Shown here piece by piece: positions 30,501 to 39,510 of a stretch of DNA of 64,000 bases. The notes under the pieces are model-generated. The model was not told the origin of the DNA and did no database searches. It saw nothing but the letters and a program-made list of their open reading frames with translations. Numbering within the stretch: the first letter of the stretch is position 1; each line of letters opens with the position of its first letter. The position numbers were made by a program, and so were the translations under genes. Origin of the DNA: Halocafeteria seosinensis (taxonomy: Eukaryota; Sar; Bigyra; Bicosoecida); assembly GCA_001687465.1 (NCBI GenBank), contig LVLI01001229.1, positions 34,692 through 98,691 on the forward strand. Reading direction: 5' to 3'.

Positions 30501-33500
30501 TATCCTTCAAGAGCAACAAAAATTTGCCATAGTGGAGTGGTGTAGTTCCTCAGGAGTCGTGGGGGAATGGAGTGGAGGAATATGCGGTCGGCAGTGTGGA
30601 CTGAAGGGGCAACTACAAGTATCAACTTCATATTCTACGGGGCTCATACAAGAGGACAGTGGAGGAATAGTGGGTCCTGAGGTAGGTCACGACGGTGGTA
30701 CTGCAAATATTACAAACTGCTATAGTACCGGTCGCATCGAAGAAGACGGTGCTGGTGGTATATGTGGAATTGGAAGCGGGTCAGGTAGAGGATCGGTCAC
30801 AATCATGCACTCTTACGGAAAGGGGGCAATTGTCGGACAAGAGAGTGGAGGAATAACTGGAAGCTACGCTGCAGTCTGGGATGGACACGTCTACGTTCTG
30901 GAATGTTACAGCTCTGGTGATGTCGCAGGAGATGAGAGTGGAGGCATAAGCGGGGCCTTCACCGCAGCACTCGGTGGAGCTGTGTTGATTCGTGACTGTT
31001 ACTCAACGGGAAATATCATTGGTAGTACAGCAGGTGGCATATGTAGCGGAGGATTTGAGTTAAATGACTTACAAAGCTTGATCATCAAGAATACATATGC
31101 ATCGGGAGATATTGTAGGTGAGAGCGCAGGCGGAGTAATAGGGGCTATGGAAACTACGGATGGTGTTGTCCAAGTTAACTACTCTGTGTATAATGGAGAC
31201 TCTGCCGAATCTGTACCATTAGTAGGAGTACATCTTGCGGGAAACGTTGAGAGCGAAGGCAACTCAGATACGCTGGACTCTATTAGAGGACAATTATATC
31301 AGTATAAGGGCGTCACAAGATGGTCGGGCGACATTTGGGCTTTAAATGGAACTTCGTCGTTACCCATCCTGCGATTCCAGTTGCCTGAGAACGTAACTCG
31401 CACAGCTAACGCAACTCAAGTGCTTGTTGATACACTCAAAGAGCTAGAAAGTAGCTATGATTTTGCAGTTAACGATAGAACTACAGTGAGTGACTTTATT
31501 GAAGCATTGCTGCCAATAGCCGAGTCCCCGGCTCTCACCCCATCCACAGCAGAGTGGGTGTTGGATTTACTGAATCGTGTACTCCTGTCAAACTTTGACG
31601 AAGCGCCGAATCAATTTCGATATCCTGGGTCGCTGGCGGATGAAGCGGTGACTGTGGTTTCGCTCGTGCTCGCAAGCGAAACTGAAAAGTCTAAAGCAAT
31701 CTACGATGATGCTGAGTTAGCATTCCAATATACTTCTCGCTCTCAACTCGTAGATCGTGTGGCTGGATCACGGACTCAGAGTGCACACATCAGATTCCAG
31801 GATTTGCAAGCCTTTTGCAATCAGACATTCTTCGCGACAGTATTCAGCAGACGGGTGGATAGTTCGAATGATTTCCTCGTTGAACCATTAGAGTTGGAAC
31901 ACGGCATCGGACTCAGTGACGAAGAATTCAAAAGATGCAACCGGGAGCCAGTCAGTACATCAGAATTGAAAAGAGAGAAACCCGCTGTGGGGAGGAATAT
32001 GGGGGGAACTGAGTCACTATTCGATGAAAAAGATGTAGCTGATGTCGTCGCCGAAGAGTACGTTTATCCTCCGTCAGTTGAGCACAAGGGCTCGGAGATC
32101 CAAGACGCTGCCGAAAATTCACGTACAGCTAAATACTTGCGCGCTTCACTTGATGAGTATATCAGCTCTCTTCTGCCACGCGGTAATATTTTTGATATAC
32201 CAAGCAGCGGTATTCGATTGCTAGAGCGTCGTCGGGGATTACGTAGCAGCAGAGAACTCTCGTCGGACAGCAGTGTGCTTGGTAGTTTGGCAAATGGTAT
32301 GTTCCAGCGACAAATCGCATCAAAGACTTTGAGAGTTACGGCATTCGCAGCAGATCCTCATCGGCATGAACTCGCTCTACGAAACGGGAAGTCGATCAAT
32401 GTTACGCTCGTGGTCTATCCTGAAGAGCCACCCGTTTCTTTGGCAAACGCGCCTGATGTCACTCGTCTGCTTTCGGGCGAAATGGAACTTGCTTCCCGTA
32501 CTGGAGTATGTCCCAAGGCTTACAATGGGAGCTCGTCAACGTTCACCGTGGACTGTGTCGATCCTCTCTTTGGAAGTTCCCGATACGTTTGGATCGAATG
32601 TGATTCCCAACAAGTGGGCGCTACAGTCAACGTCTTCTGTTCACAGTCCGTCGTTGTGCCTATTTTGCTACGCTCTGATGGAGGGTCCTTTGGCTGGAGT
32701 GACGTCAACATCGCCAACGATAGCATTCGTTTCGACGGACGAACAATTACAGCGGAAACATCAGCATTGGGCCTGTTCAGTGCAAGTTTACTTGCTGTAG
32801 AGACGTCTCCCGTGGCAACGGTTCTCTCAGGTCCCTCTTCCAGCCCCACCGTCACACCTACCGCCTCATCGAGCAGTTCTGCTTCGTCGACCCCAACCTC
32901 AAGCCCAAGCGCAAGCCCAAGCCCAAGTCCAAGTATCAATGTCACACAGGACATTATTAATTCACTGGACGCTTTGGAGAGGGGATATAACTTCAGCGTT
33001 AACAGCGAAGCTATGACACGCGATCTGATCCACGGCCTAACCCCTATTGCAAGGTCACCAGCCCTCCTCCCAATGATAGGACAACGGATCTTGAGCTTAC
33101 TTAACCACGTACTTAAGTCTAATTTTGACTCTAACACAAATCAGTTTCGATACTCCCAAAAACTTGCAAATGAAACTGTTACAATCACATCACTCGTGCT
33201 GGCCGCTGATGTTGAAAAAGATCAGGCAATGTTTGCTTCAGCGGAAGCAGCATTGCAACGTGTGTCTCGTTCTCAGTTGGTGGACCGTGCTGCCGGGGCG
33301 GAAACACAGACTGCGCATACTTCATATCAGGAGCTTCCGACGTTCTGCAACCAAACGTTCTTTGCGAGTGTGTTTGGCCGACGTCTCAAAATTAGTTCCG
33401 CATTCCAGATGGAACCGCCTGGTCTACATCACGGGATCGGGCTAAGTGAAATTGAATTCAAACATTGTGACCGAAATGCTACGTTGACAAACAATCTCAA

Positions 33501-36500
33501 AAGGTCTAAACCTTCGGTATCAAGAGACAAAAATAAACCCGCGCTTTTTAGTGACGCCACGGAAGCAGATTTGATAGCTGAGGAACATGTGTATCCTCCT
33601 TTAGCGGGTTCCCAGGGAAAACAGATGAGAAGAGCTGCTAAGCAGTCTGAGGTTGCAAACTATTTAGTTTCTTCGCTTGACGATTATATTAATGGACGTT
33701 TGCCAGAGGGAGATATATTCAGAAACGAAAATAAGAGTGTCTACCTGGCAGCAAGCGCCAACTTCAGAGAACTTTTCAACGATAAGGTCGATCCTCTAGA
33801 AAGTAGTAAACTCGGGCGCAACATTGCTTCCAAGAGTCTCCGCATTTCGGCATTTTCTACAGGTGAGACAAATGAGCAAGAACTGAGGCTACAAGAGAAC
33901 GCAGCTTTAAATGTTACATTGGCGATGTACCCGGAGCAGCCGGGCATTGCTTTGGCAAGTGCTCCGGATGTCACGCGGCTTTTGTCCGGAGAGATGGGAC
34001 TTGTATCCCGTAAAGGGTTGTGCCCAAATAATCAGAATGGGAGCATATCAGAATTTAGCGTACAGTGCATGGATCGGCTTTTAGATAGCAGTGAGACCCT
34101 AACAGTAAAATGCGGCCCTCCTCAACAGGGTGCATGGATCGAAGTCTTTTGTCCTCAGAGTGTTATAGTCCCTGTATTACTACGATATGATGAAAATAAC
34201 TTGGAATGGAGTGACAGTACAATCGCCAATGACAGTATTCAGTTCAATGGAAGGACGATTACTGGAGAAACAAACGAATTCGGGCTCTTTTCCTCCAGTT
34301 TGTCCACTGTAGAGACATCACCTGTTGCTAAGATTGCTGTGGCACCCAGTCCCAGCCCAACTCCAAGTGTAACGCCGACCGTAACACCTACGTGGACCCC
34401 CACAACGACACCGACTTCTACAGGGACGCCTACGGTGACCCCCACAGTGACACCAACAAATGTCTTCAGAAACTTAACAGAGAATGTCAACGTTAGGTCG
34501 GCATGCGGAGCAAAGAATCCGTTTAATTGCGTTACAATGATTTATGAGGAGAGCCGCGCCGCTTCGTTTCAACCATCTTCTACAAATTCGACTTTCATCG
34601 GCGAAGGCCCAGGACTAACTGTCCAAAGTGTAAACGGCAGAGAACCTGAGACGTCAATTACATGCAGCAGCAGCATGTCTTCTGACGAGCTGAGTGAAGT
34701 TGTCTATTCTAGTTGCCAGAAGCAATTTAAGGGCACAGACCTGGACATACCACTACCAGTTGTAGGCGTGCCAAGAATATCATCAAATGGCAGCTGCAGA
34801 GGCCATCAGGCTCGACAGTCGGGATCATGTCGCGAGCTAAACTATATTCTTGACCTACATTTTCGGAGTGACGCGTCTACTTTAATGAGGCAACAAGTTG
34901 CTCTGCTCAAGAAGCAAACCGTCAATCGAATGAGGCGCCTAGACGATGAGGCACCGCTCCTGCTCCCGCTGGAGTTTGGAATTGTGGTGGACGGAGAAAC
35001 GATCGTTTCGGCCAGTCAAGCTGCGTCAATGGAAGTCTCGAGCGTGATTCGAAACGTAGGTCTGAATGCAGATGTCCAACCCCGGAATATCTCAATAGTC
35101 CAAGGCAGGAACGCGTCTAAAGCAAACGCTTCAAATGTCGTAGAGAGTTCCGTACTCCTGTCGCTAGGGGAAAACCAGCGATATGTATGGAGTAAAGCTG
35201 ATGAGCTGGAGGACATTGCTATCCTCCCAGAACCAGGAACCTCTAGAAACGGATCGGTTTCGTTTGAAATCTTCTTAGGTTTTGACATTGAGCAGGCTCC
35301 ATATGGCCTCCTGCAGTCCACCGTTTCAGTTACTGTGTCCAATATTGGACTAGATGTATCCACAGTCATACCAGTGAACGTTTCCATTAGTATACTTGAA
35401 GGGAAAACAGAGATGCTTCAAGATAGAATCCATGCGCAAATGAGTTTTGCTGATGCTCCTCAATCGCGTAGAATATTAATGTCTAATGCTGGAGAGTACT
35501 TTGTGCAATGGGTGCCACGATTGTATACGGACGATGGAAGCGAATTATCCAATAGTAATCGCTCGTCGTTCTGGGTAAGGCCCACTACCTCGTCGTTTTC
35601 GTCTTCGGGTATAACAGCTTCCGGTATTGAGCAGGACGCGCTCACAACAGTGGAAATGGTGCCGGATAATGTAAACAGTTCAGGTCTATTTACGGCTTGG
35701 CTACTGCTGGAAACTGATTCTCGGAGAGGTGTCCCCCAAAACTTCCCTGAGGAAGACCCTCCATCTGTGGAATCCACTCGGTTTTTAGGTCAGCAGCATT
35801 GGGTACGCTTGAGTCTCTTGGTAACATCCGTGTTTGTGTGCCCTGAACGCCCCTTAGAGACTACGCTTAAACCGTTCGGTGAGGTGGAACTGCAGTGGGA
35901 TGTACTCAATGTAGCAGACCAACCCGTGCTTTTGAAGCCATTGGATTTCAACCTTGAATTGCAAGCCACTGATCCTGAAGGCGGGCTTACAGGAAACAGT
36001 ACTCAAACCCATATTTCCTCCCTAGTAGAAGACAATGTAAGATTATTTGGTAACTGGCTTCAATTTTCCCCTGCCTCAGCAATGATCAGTCCAGACAACA
36101 GGCGTACGTTTCGGGCAAGCATTCGATATCCACAAGAAAAACTCACGTTTAACAATAGCGACGAAGCTTTCAGTGCGTTCAGGAACAGACCAGTATTCCG
36201 GTACTCGCTGAATATTTTAACTCTGCAACAGTTTCAAGTGAATCCGTCATTCGAGAGGTCGCGAGACACACGAGGTTTGTCTGTCGAGACGTCTTTTCTG
36301 CCTGGTGTTGCTGATCCACAGAATTCGGGCATTAGCATTGATTCACGCACCGCATTTGCGAATCAGCCAATCTGGGTCAACATTGTACTCGCAGACATCT
36401 TTGGTAATTCGCCGGCCAGGGCAATCTTTTCGAAAGAGACACTCAAGATTGCTTCCAAAGGGCTACCGTATGTTTCTGTTTCAATTCGACCTAAAGGCGA

Positions 36501-39500
36501 GGATATATCTGATTCGGCCATCAATAGGAACTATCCAACAGGCATTGCAGAAGGTGACGAAATTGGCAGTTTCCGTTTCTCTGTCACTTTCACGGCTCAA
36601 GGAAAAGCGAGTCTTGACGTGAAACTGAACAACGCATCAATTGAGAGCTCTGCAATAACATTACAAACGAGGACAGTCGAATGCCCCAAGAATGAAGTAC
36701 CAAATAGACTGGGATCGAGGTGTTTATGCAAGGCGGGTTATGCCCGCTTGGGAGTTGTGCGTTCAAACGCGGATTCTCCTCCGTGTGTACCATGCCCTCC
36801 TGGTCGTTTCACTGCGAAGCCATCGAACCAGGAGGAATGCGACTCATGTCCGTCTGAGCACTTTTCACTTGAAGGGAGTAGTGCGTGCATTCCTTGCCCA
36901 TCAACGGGTTTTGAGTGCTTTAGAGGCCAGCTGCTGCTGCAAGATGGATTCTGGTGCGAGGTTTGTGCATTTGACAGTCCTCGGCCACCGAAGAATCAGA
37001 CAGTCCAGAACTTCATTGTGGACCGGCTAAAAAGGGATGAAGAGGTTCGGATACATGAATGCGAGCCTGAATCTGCATGCATTGTTAACAGCACACATTT
37101 TATCACAAAATGCTCTGAAGGTCGGCGAGGTCCTCTTTGCGATGACTGTGAAAGCGGGTATGTCAAGACGGAAGGGGCATGCTTGGAATGTGAAAATCGC
37201 CAGCGTAATCAAGGGACTGTAGTTGTATGGGTCATTGTTGCTACTTCTGTACTAGCAGGTTTGAACCTTCGCGAGTTCAAGAGAGCTGCAGCCGAAGAAG
37301 ATCCTAGCACAGAGGAAACGGACGAAGAACGAAGTTCAATTTCTCAAGGGTCGGATTGGCAAATCCACTTTGATCGTGTTCCTGAAGAGTCAATTAAAAC
37401 AGAGGGAGAAATGGATCCAATGTCGTACTTGCAGCTACTGCTGTTATTTGGTATGGACTATCTGCAAATGAGTTCCGTCATTGGTGAATTAAAGTATTCG
37501 CCCTTCGTGGGAGACGCTAAATGGTATAGTGAGTTCTCTAGTCTCTTCCTAATGGACCCAACCCGACCGGACGCTTTCCGGTGCGTCTCACAGTTCGACT
37601 TCTTCAGTATGAGCCTGCTTTCACTAATGACCCCGTGGATAATTATCGTTGCTTCCGAGTGGCTGCAGTTCGTCATTCATGCCAGCGTGAGAGGACAGCG
37701 TATGACGGGCAGAGAAGCGTTCAAGTCTTCATTGAATCCAATCACCATTTTGTTAGGACAATTGCATACTGCCACAACGATGGCAGTGGTCAAAATATTT
37801 AATGTTTACCCTTATGAGATTTTCGGCCAGCAGCGTCTGCAAGCTGACTTCAGCGTCACAACGGATGGGTTTGAATACACTGTTCTTGCAGCACTCGGGG
37901 GATTCACGCTTGTCACGATAGTGCTTGGCTTTCCGCTATTGATAACCCTCCATCGCACATGGAAGCACCAGACGGCTGACACTAAGGAAAGTCGCTTAGA
38001 ATTCTTGAATACCATTGACGGACTGAGAGTTAAAAATCGTGGCTACTTATGGCCCGCCGTGGAAGTGTTGCGGAAATCACTACTCCTGTTGGTGGCATTT
38101 CTGATGTCTGATGCTCTTTATCAGTCTGTCGTGACCACAATAATAGTTGTTTTCTTTATGACCGTGGCCGGAATCGTCCGACCCTACAAAACTGAATCTC
38201 CTTTGAACAAGTTAGAATTACTGAAGTCCCTGTGTATTGCCAGCACTGCCGGACTAGGACTACTTCGTCAGTCACTGGATGGACAAGATGTCGACACGGT
38301 TGACATCGTTGTGTTGCTTATCCAAGCAACGATGCTCATCTGTTTGTTGTACAGTTTTGTTGTGCTTTTACTGGACGCTTGTAAGATGGTATGTAAAAGT
38401 GCAATAGAGTGGCTCAATAACAACTGGCACAAGCTTACGTGCCGTCGGAGCAATAGTAGCATTGCTGCTCGGCGATTTTCAGATATCAACTACTCCGAGC
38501 AGTTAGTAGAGGATGAACCCAGTCAGTGTACCGCCAGCGAATTGGACCCTAGTCGAGTGATCCCCGAGGAAGTGTGTTTTGGCGGCAGTGGGAACGGTTC
38601 TACGAGTCGCCGACAGTCACTCGGGGAAGGCAACACTTGGCCTGAGGGAAAGAAGACAAAGCAAACGCAGTATTCACAAATCCATAGCGACATGTTTCAA
38701 AATGATGTACGGAGAGTATCCGCTCTTTTCAAGGATTCCCAGGATGAGGGAAGCACAGAGGAAAGTGAAAAAGAAGTCGAACAGGCTTGGGCTTCTGGTC
38801 ATTTGCAAGGCGCTCACTCTGATGAAACACCCGAACATGCCGCTGGAGCGGTGCATGGTGCTGGGCTAGCACACGAAACACAATCAACAAGCGATGGCGA
38901 TTCAGACACGAACAGCTTGACGAGAATGGAAACCGAACCTAAGGACACTGCTGATGCTCAACACGAAGACAAAGTGGATGCTACGGATGGAGGCGAAGGC
39001 GAAGTCGCAGGTGCGAATGATGGCAGGAACGAAGCAGCCGCAACATCAAAGGAAGCGGACCTTGGAACAAGTGGCAACGTCTACCATGGACAAACCGTAA
39101 CCGCGCCAAAGGGGGAATTATCTAGTGAGTCAAGTAAAAATAGTTCGGAAAGGTTAGAGTCGGAGGAACGAGATACAGATGCAGGTCCTAAGCAGACAAC
39201 CAGCCCAGGGGCAGATATCGGCCGCGTAGAGAGTGGGGTTGAACCAAGGTCTAAATACCAGTTTGGCTTTGAACACACCGGGATTAACAAATGGTCCGAA
39301 TCACGAGATACCCGTACGGGTGCAAGTGAGTCCAACAATGTAAAGGGACCAAGTGAGTCGTCCCACAGTGTTCATGAACACAAACAATTTTCGTCAGCCA
39401 ATGAGAACCTTATATCGACAACAAGTGAGGACGAAGTGGCCACAATCCAACAAACTGAATCAGATTCAGCACCCGTGACTGAGAGCCACTCTGTATCAGA

Positions 39501-39510
39501 CAAGATATGA
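24538..39510 (+). CDS. Gene D: giant receptor-like protein (S/T/P repeat, mod2 x3, GLUG x2, mod3, Cys-rich, ~9 TM)
   Basis: One intron-free frame of 4990 codons. ATG 24538 opens it; ATG 25150 gives a cleaner signal peptide (MRFSFVGLLVSLSATPIL), preceded by 204 open codons with two hydrophobic stretches. Approximate residues from 24538: S/T/P repeat 221-901; mod2 906-1378; GLUG 1427-1848 and 1882-2282; mod2 2283-2761 and 2800-3265; mod3 3308-4047; Cys-rich 4048-4218 of the ephrin-receptor/GCC2-GCC3 type (CVPCPPGR, CDSCPSEHFSLEGS, DGFWCEVC); membrane region 4226-4621 with about nine hydrophobic segments; cytoplasmic tail to 4990. The pattern NRGYLWPAVEVLRKSLLLL with RPYKTESPLNKLELLKSL resembles TRP-like C-terminal bundles in other protist surface proteins. 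The tail is acidic and Ser-rich with three RRxS sites. Likely a plasma-membrane receptor or adhesion protein; ligand unknown. Confidence 0.8.
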   Translation: MKLRAFDPPLTAGSFGALMLLCRVGELVPVPENPRWIRELLQIGDLFQTTLLVLALSVLYTVGPLRIIRYIRLARLVEHGDSGERFQCRSSYCAGTDLWLLVFLSIALLQTLWDTVQEHGQWRIIHFPPGTHQSCSGCALNQPYSKSNSQLSLHKQHILDLVAISIIGEAVSAVVRFFCGKQLRKIASPEVRPVSRRQQFKRKKMRFSFVGLLVSLSATPILVSRATATATTTATPQPSNSPSLSPSQSPTWSATSSVTPTESSTSSITPSPSATGSVTPSTTGTSSFTPSTSATPAETPSASTTSSTTPFASTTSSFTQSTSSTPSETSSMSPTSSITPSPSATGSVTPSASGTSLVASASTTPSFTPSTSATPAETPSASTTSSTTPFASTTSSFTPSTSSTPSETSSMSPTSSITPSPSATGSVTPSTTGTSLVASASATPSETASMSTTSSTTPSASTTSSITPSPSATGSVTPSASGTSLVASASTTPSFTPSTSATPAETPSASTTSSTTPSASTTSSFTPSTSSTPSETSSISPTSSITPSPSATGSVTPSATGTSLVASASTTPSFTPSTSATPAETPSASTTSSTTPSASTTSSLTPSTSSTPSETSSISPSSSITPSPSATGSVTPSTTGTSLVASASATPSETSSMSPTSSITPSPSATGSVTPSTTGTSLVASASATPSETASMSTTPSETPSTSGTSSTTPSTSTTSVVAPSASTTPSFTPSTSATPAETPSANTTSSTTPSASTTSSLTPSTSSTPSETSSISPTSSITPSPSATGSVTPSTTGTSLVASASTTSSFTPSTSATPSETPSTSTTSSTTPSASTTPSLTPSTSATLLVPVSVSATSSISPQASRSPSMTTSESSTGETMELTPTLAKSHSVTPTSSPTGENVSETTQFLIDTLDSLEAGYDFAVNDKTTVSDFIGALTPIAESSALTAAVGERVLNLLNRVLKSNFDPSTDQFRYGNSLSDEAVTIISLVLSSHIEKEASHFASAESALQQVARSQLVDRVAGSRPQTAHTLFQDLPTFCNQTWFASVFSRRISSSAGAFTVEPAGLEHGVGLSNMEFDHCCQEPQDTTNLDRSKPSLSWESLGGSLFNEESEVDVVAEEFVYPPFVEPQGRHVETAARNSDIVKHLLSSFDQYIRSLLPNGDILTSTNSSFQLVAGAGRRSLTNSSKETATEFVSSLKDHILQRQIASKSLRVSAFSLAGLELKLQNRTGVNVTLVVYPEEQSVSLEQGTDVTRLVSGEMELASRTATCKKSQSGSSSMFTVNCTDPLLGSTSTLTVDCGTNEGTTVRVFCPQSVIVPAMLRSGGQSSHWSDASINDGSVRFDGRTVTAATSRLGLFLSSLLTVETAPVAKIIPRPSPTAAPTTSTTPSVTPTTSATSSLTPTASATLTATPTPSSRIPQRKLDLRSSIIAGDESCFQYLQGQRLFKLTCSISWTSVGYTNNNYISLKVNETFVGENDAVIYLAGVQGFHGLFVIDDGANGSVTAFEDAPLIKDVRIVNGTTSFSGGFIVQPWQKFFVVDSCSSSGNVRQHGGGICGSGCAGGRGQIKIFNSYTTGEVSDLFAGGIAGSKLAQQSGKASVTNCHSTGNIHGEYSGGIAGSETGLMKGFVHVSLSHSKGCIGCPHNTVEGNGGILGAGAGSSDGIVYVEKSYSIGEISGKGAGGITGAATGYSDGSVHLSECYTTGSVSGTTAGAITGESQGTVHISNCYSTGKISGNYSGGISGNPSAGQVVIEDTYAAGERTAATAGGVIGKASGTIALKYSVYNGQPPVGLNKGANITSVGNSDDLTVIQGELYGFNESHLWSREKWVIPANDELPILSFQVSPTPTVTPTTSPTPSVTPTWTPTGTPTPTPSAIKNLRFSIMEGSEACFQYVEELKLFELTCDVLHWNATGYLRDMYILLRANETLDGGEHNIIDLTGIVGFEGLVRVDDNLNGSVKSFADAPLIRNVHMRNGMTAFDGGFILQEQQKFAIVEWCSSSGVVGEWSGGICGRQCGLKGQLQVSTSYSTGLIQEDSGGIVGPEVGHDGGTANITNCYSTGRIEEDGAGGICGIGSGSGRGSVTIMHSYGKGAIVGQESGGITGSYAAVWDGHVYVLECYSSGDVAGDESGGISGAFTAALGGAVLIRDCYSTGNIIGSTAGGICSGGFELNDLQSLIIKNTYASGDIVGESAGGVIGAMETTDGVVQVNYSVYNGDSAESVPLVGVHLAGNVESEGNSDTLDSIRGQLYQYKGVTRWSGDIWALNGTSSLPILRFQLPENVTRTANATQVLVDTLKELESSYDFAVNDRTTVSDFIEALLPIAESPALTPSTAEWVLDLLNRVLLSNFDEAPNQFRYPGSLADEAVTVVSLVLASETEKSKAIYDDAELAFQYTSRSQLVDRVAGSRTQSAHIRFQDLQAFCNQTFFATVFSRRVDSSNDFLVEPLELEHGIGLSDEEFKRCNREPVSTSELKREKPAVGRNMGGTESLFDEKDVADVVAEEYVYPPSVEHKGSEIQDAAENSRTAKYLRASLDEYISSLLPRGNIFDIPSSGIRLLERRRGLRSSRELSSDSSVLGSLANGMFQRQIASKTLRVTAFAADPHRHELALRNGKSINVTLVVYPEEPPVSLANAPDVTRLLSGEMELASRTGVCPKAYNGSSSTFTVDCVDPLFGSSRYVWIECDSQQVGATVNVFCSQSVVVPILLRSDGGSFGWSDVNIANDSIRFDGRTITAETSALGLFSASLLAVETSPVATVLSGPSSSPTVTPTASSSSSASSTPTSSPSASPSPSPSINVTQDIINSLDALERGYNFSVNSEAMTRDLIHGLTPIARSPALLPMIGQRILSLLNHVLKSNFDSNTNQFRYSQKLANETVTITSLVLAADVEKDQAMFASAEAALQRVSRSQLVDRAAGAETQTAHTSYQELPTFCNQTFFASVFGRRLKISSAFQMEPPGLHHGIGLSEIEFKHCDRNATLTNNLKRSKPSVSRDKNKPALFSDATEADLIAEEHVYPPLAGSQGKQMRRAAKQSEVANYLVSSLDDYINGRLPEGDIFRNENKSVYLAASANFRELFNDKVDPLESSKLGRNIASKSLRISAFSTGETNEQELRLQENAALNVTLAMYPEQPGIALASAPDVTRLLSGEMGLVSRKGLCPNNQNGSISEFSVQCMDRLLDSSETLTVKCGPPQQGAWIEVFCPQSVIVPVLLRYDENNLEWSDSTIANDSIQFNGRTITGETNEFGLFSSSLSTVETSPVAKIAVAPSPSPTPSVTPTVTPTWTPTTTPTSTGTPTVTPTVTPTNVFRNLTENVNVRSACGAKNPFNCVTMIYEESRAASFQPSSTNSTFIGEGPGLTVQSVNGREPETSITCSSSMSSDELSEVVYSSCQKQFKGTDLDIPLPVVGVPRISSNGSCRGHQARQSGSCRELNYILDLHFRSDASTLMRQQVALLKKQTVNRMRRLDDEAPLLLPLEFGIVVDGETIVSASQAASMEVSSVIRNVGLNADVQPRNISIVQGRNASKANASNVVESSVLLSLGENQRYVWSKADELEDIAILPEPGTSRNGSVSFEIFLGFDIEQAPYGLLQSTVSVTVSNIGLDVSTVIPVNVSISILEGKTEMLQDRIHAQMSFADAPQSRRILMSNAGEYFVQWVPRLYTDDGSELSNSNRSSFWVRPTTSSFSSSGITASGIEQDALTTVEMVPDNVNSSGLFTAWLLLETDSRRGVPQNFPEEDPPSVESTRFLGQQHWVRLSLLVTSVFVCPERPLETTLKPFGEVELQWDVLNVADQPVLLKPLDFNLELQATDPEGGLTGNSTQTHISSLVEDNVRLFGNWLQFSPASAMISPDNRRTFRASIRYPQEKLTFNNSDEAFSAFRNRPVFRYSLNILTLQQFQVNPSFERSRDTRGLSVETSFLPGVADPQNSGISIDSRTAFANQPIWVNIVLADIFGNSPARAIFSKETLKIASKGLPYVSVSIRPKGEDISDSAINRNYPTGIAEGDEIGSFRFSVTFTAQGKASLDVKLNNASIESSAITLQTRTVECPKNEVPNRLGSRCLCKAGYARLGVVRSNADSPPCVPCPPGRFTAKPSNQEECDSCPSEHFSLEGSSACIPCPSTGFECFRGQLLLQDGFWCEVCAFDSPRPPKNQTVQNFIVDRLKRDEEVRIHECEPESACIVNSTHFITKCSEGRRGPLCDDCESGYVKTEGACLECENRQRNQGTVVVWVIVATSVLAGLNLREFKRAAAEEDPSTEETDEERSSISQGSDWQIHFDRVPEESIKTEGEMDPMSYLQLLLLFGMDYLQMSSVIGELKYSPFVGDAKWYSEFSSLFLMDPTRPDAFRCVSQFDFFSMSLLSLMTPWIIIVASEWLQFVIHASVRGQRMTGREAFKSSLNPITILLGQLHTATTMAVVKIFNVYPYEIFGQQRLQADFSVTTDGFEYTVLAALGGFTLVTIVLGFPLLITLHRTWKHQTADTKESRLEFLNTIDGLRVKNRGYLWPAVEVLRKSLLLLVAFLMSDALYQSVVTTIIVVFFMTVAGIVRPYKTESPLNKLELLKSLCIASTAGLGLLRQSLDGQDVDTVDIVVLLIQATMLICLLYSFVVLLLDACKMVCKSAIEWLNNNWHKLTCRRSNSSIAARRFSDINYSEQLVEDEPSQCTASELDPSRVIPEEVCFGGSGNGSTSRRQSLGEGNTWPEGKKTKQTQYSQIHSDMFQNDVRRVSALFKDSQDEGSTEESEKEVEQAWASGHLQGAHSDETPEHAAGAVHGAGLAHETQSTSDGDSDTNSLTRMETEPKDTADAQHEDKVDATDGGEGEVAGANDGRNEAAATSKEADLGTSGNVYHGQTVTAPKGELSSESSKNSSERLESEERDTDAGPKQTTSPGADIGRVESGVEPRSKYQFGFEHTGINKWSESRDTRTGASESNNVKGPSESSHSVHEHKQFSSANENLISTTSEDEVATIQQTESDSAPVTESHSVSDKI
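25215..27210 (+). repeat. Ser/Thr/Pro minisatellite with 237-nt higher-order unit, inside gene D
   Basis: The base unit is 8 residues (24 nt), of the type TPSASTTS. Ten units, one of them shortened to seven residues, form a 79-residue (237-nt) block. The marker CATCGATAACTCCTTCACCC recurs at about 25334, 25544, 25781, 25928, 26166, 26403, 26522 and 26878, giving spacings of about 210, 237, 147, 238, 237, 119 and 356 nt. The encoded stretch is expected to be an extended, O-glycosylated, mucin-like stalk at the N-terminus. Lack of stops in all frames produces long spurious open frames on both strands. Confidence 0.8.
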
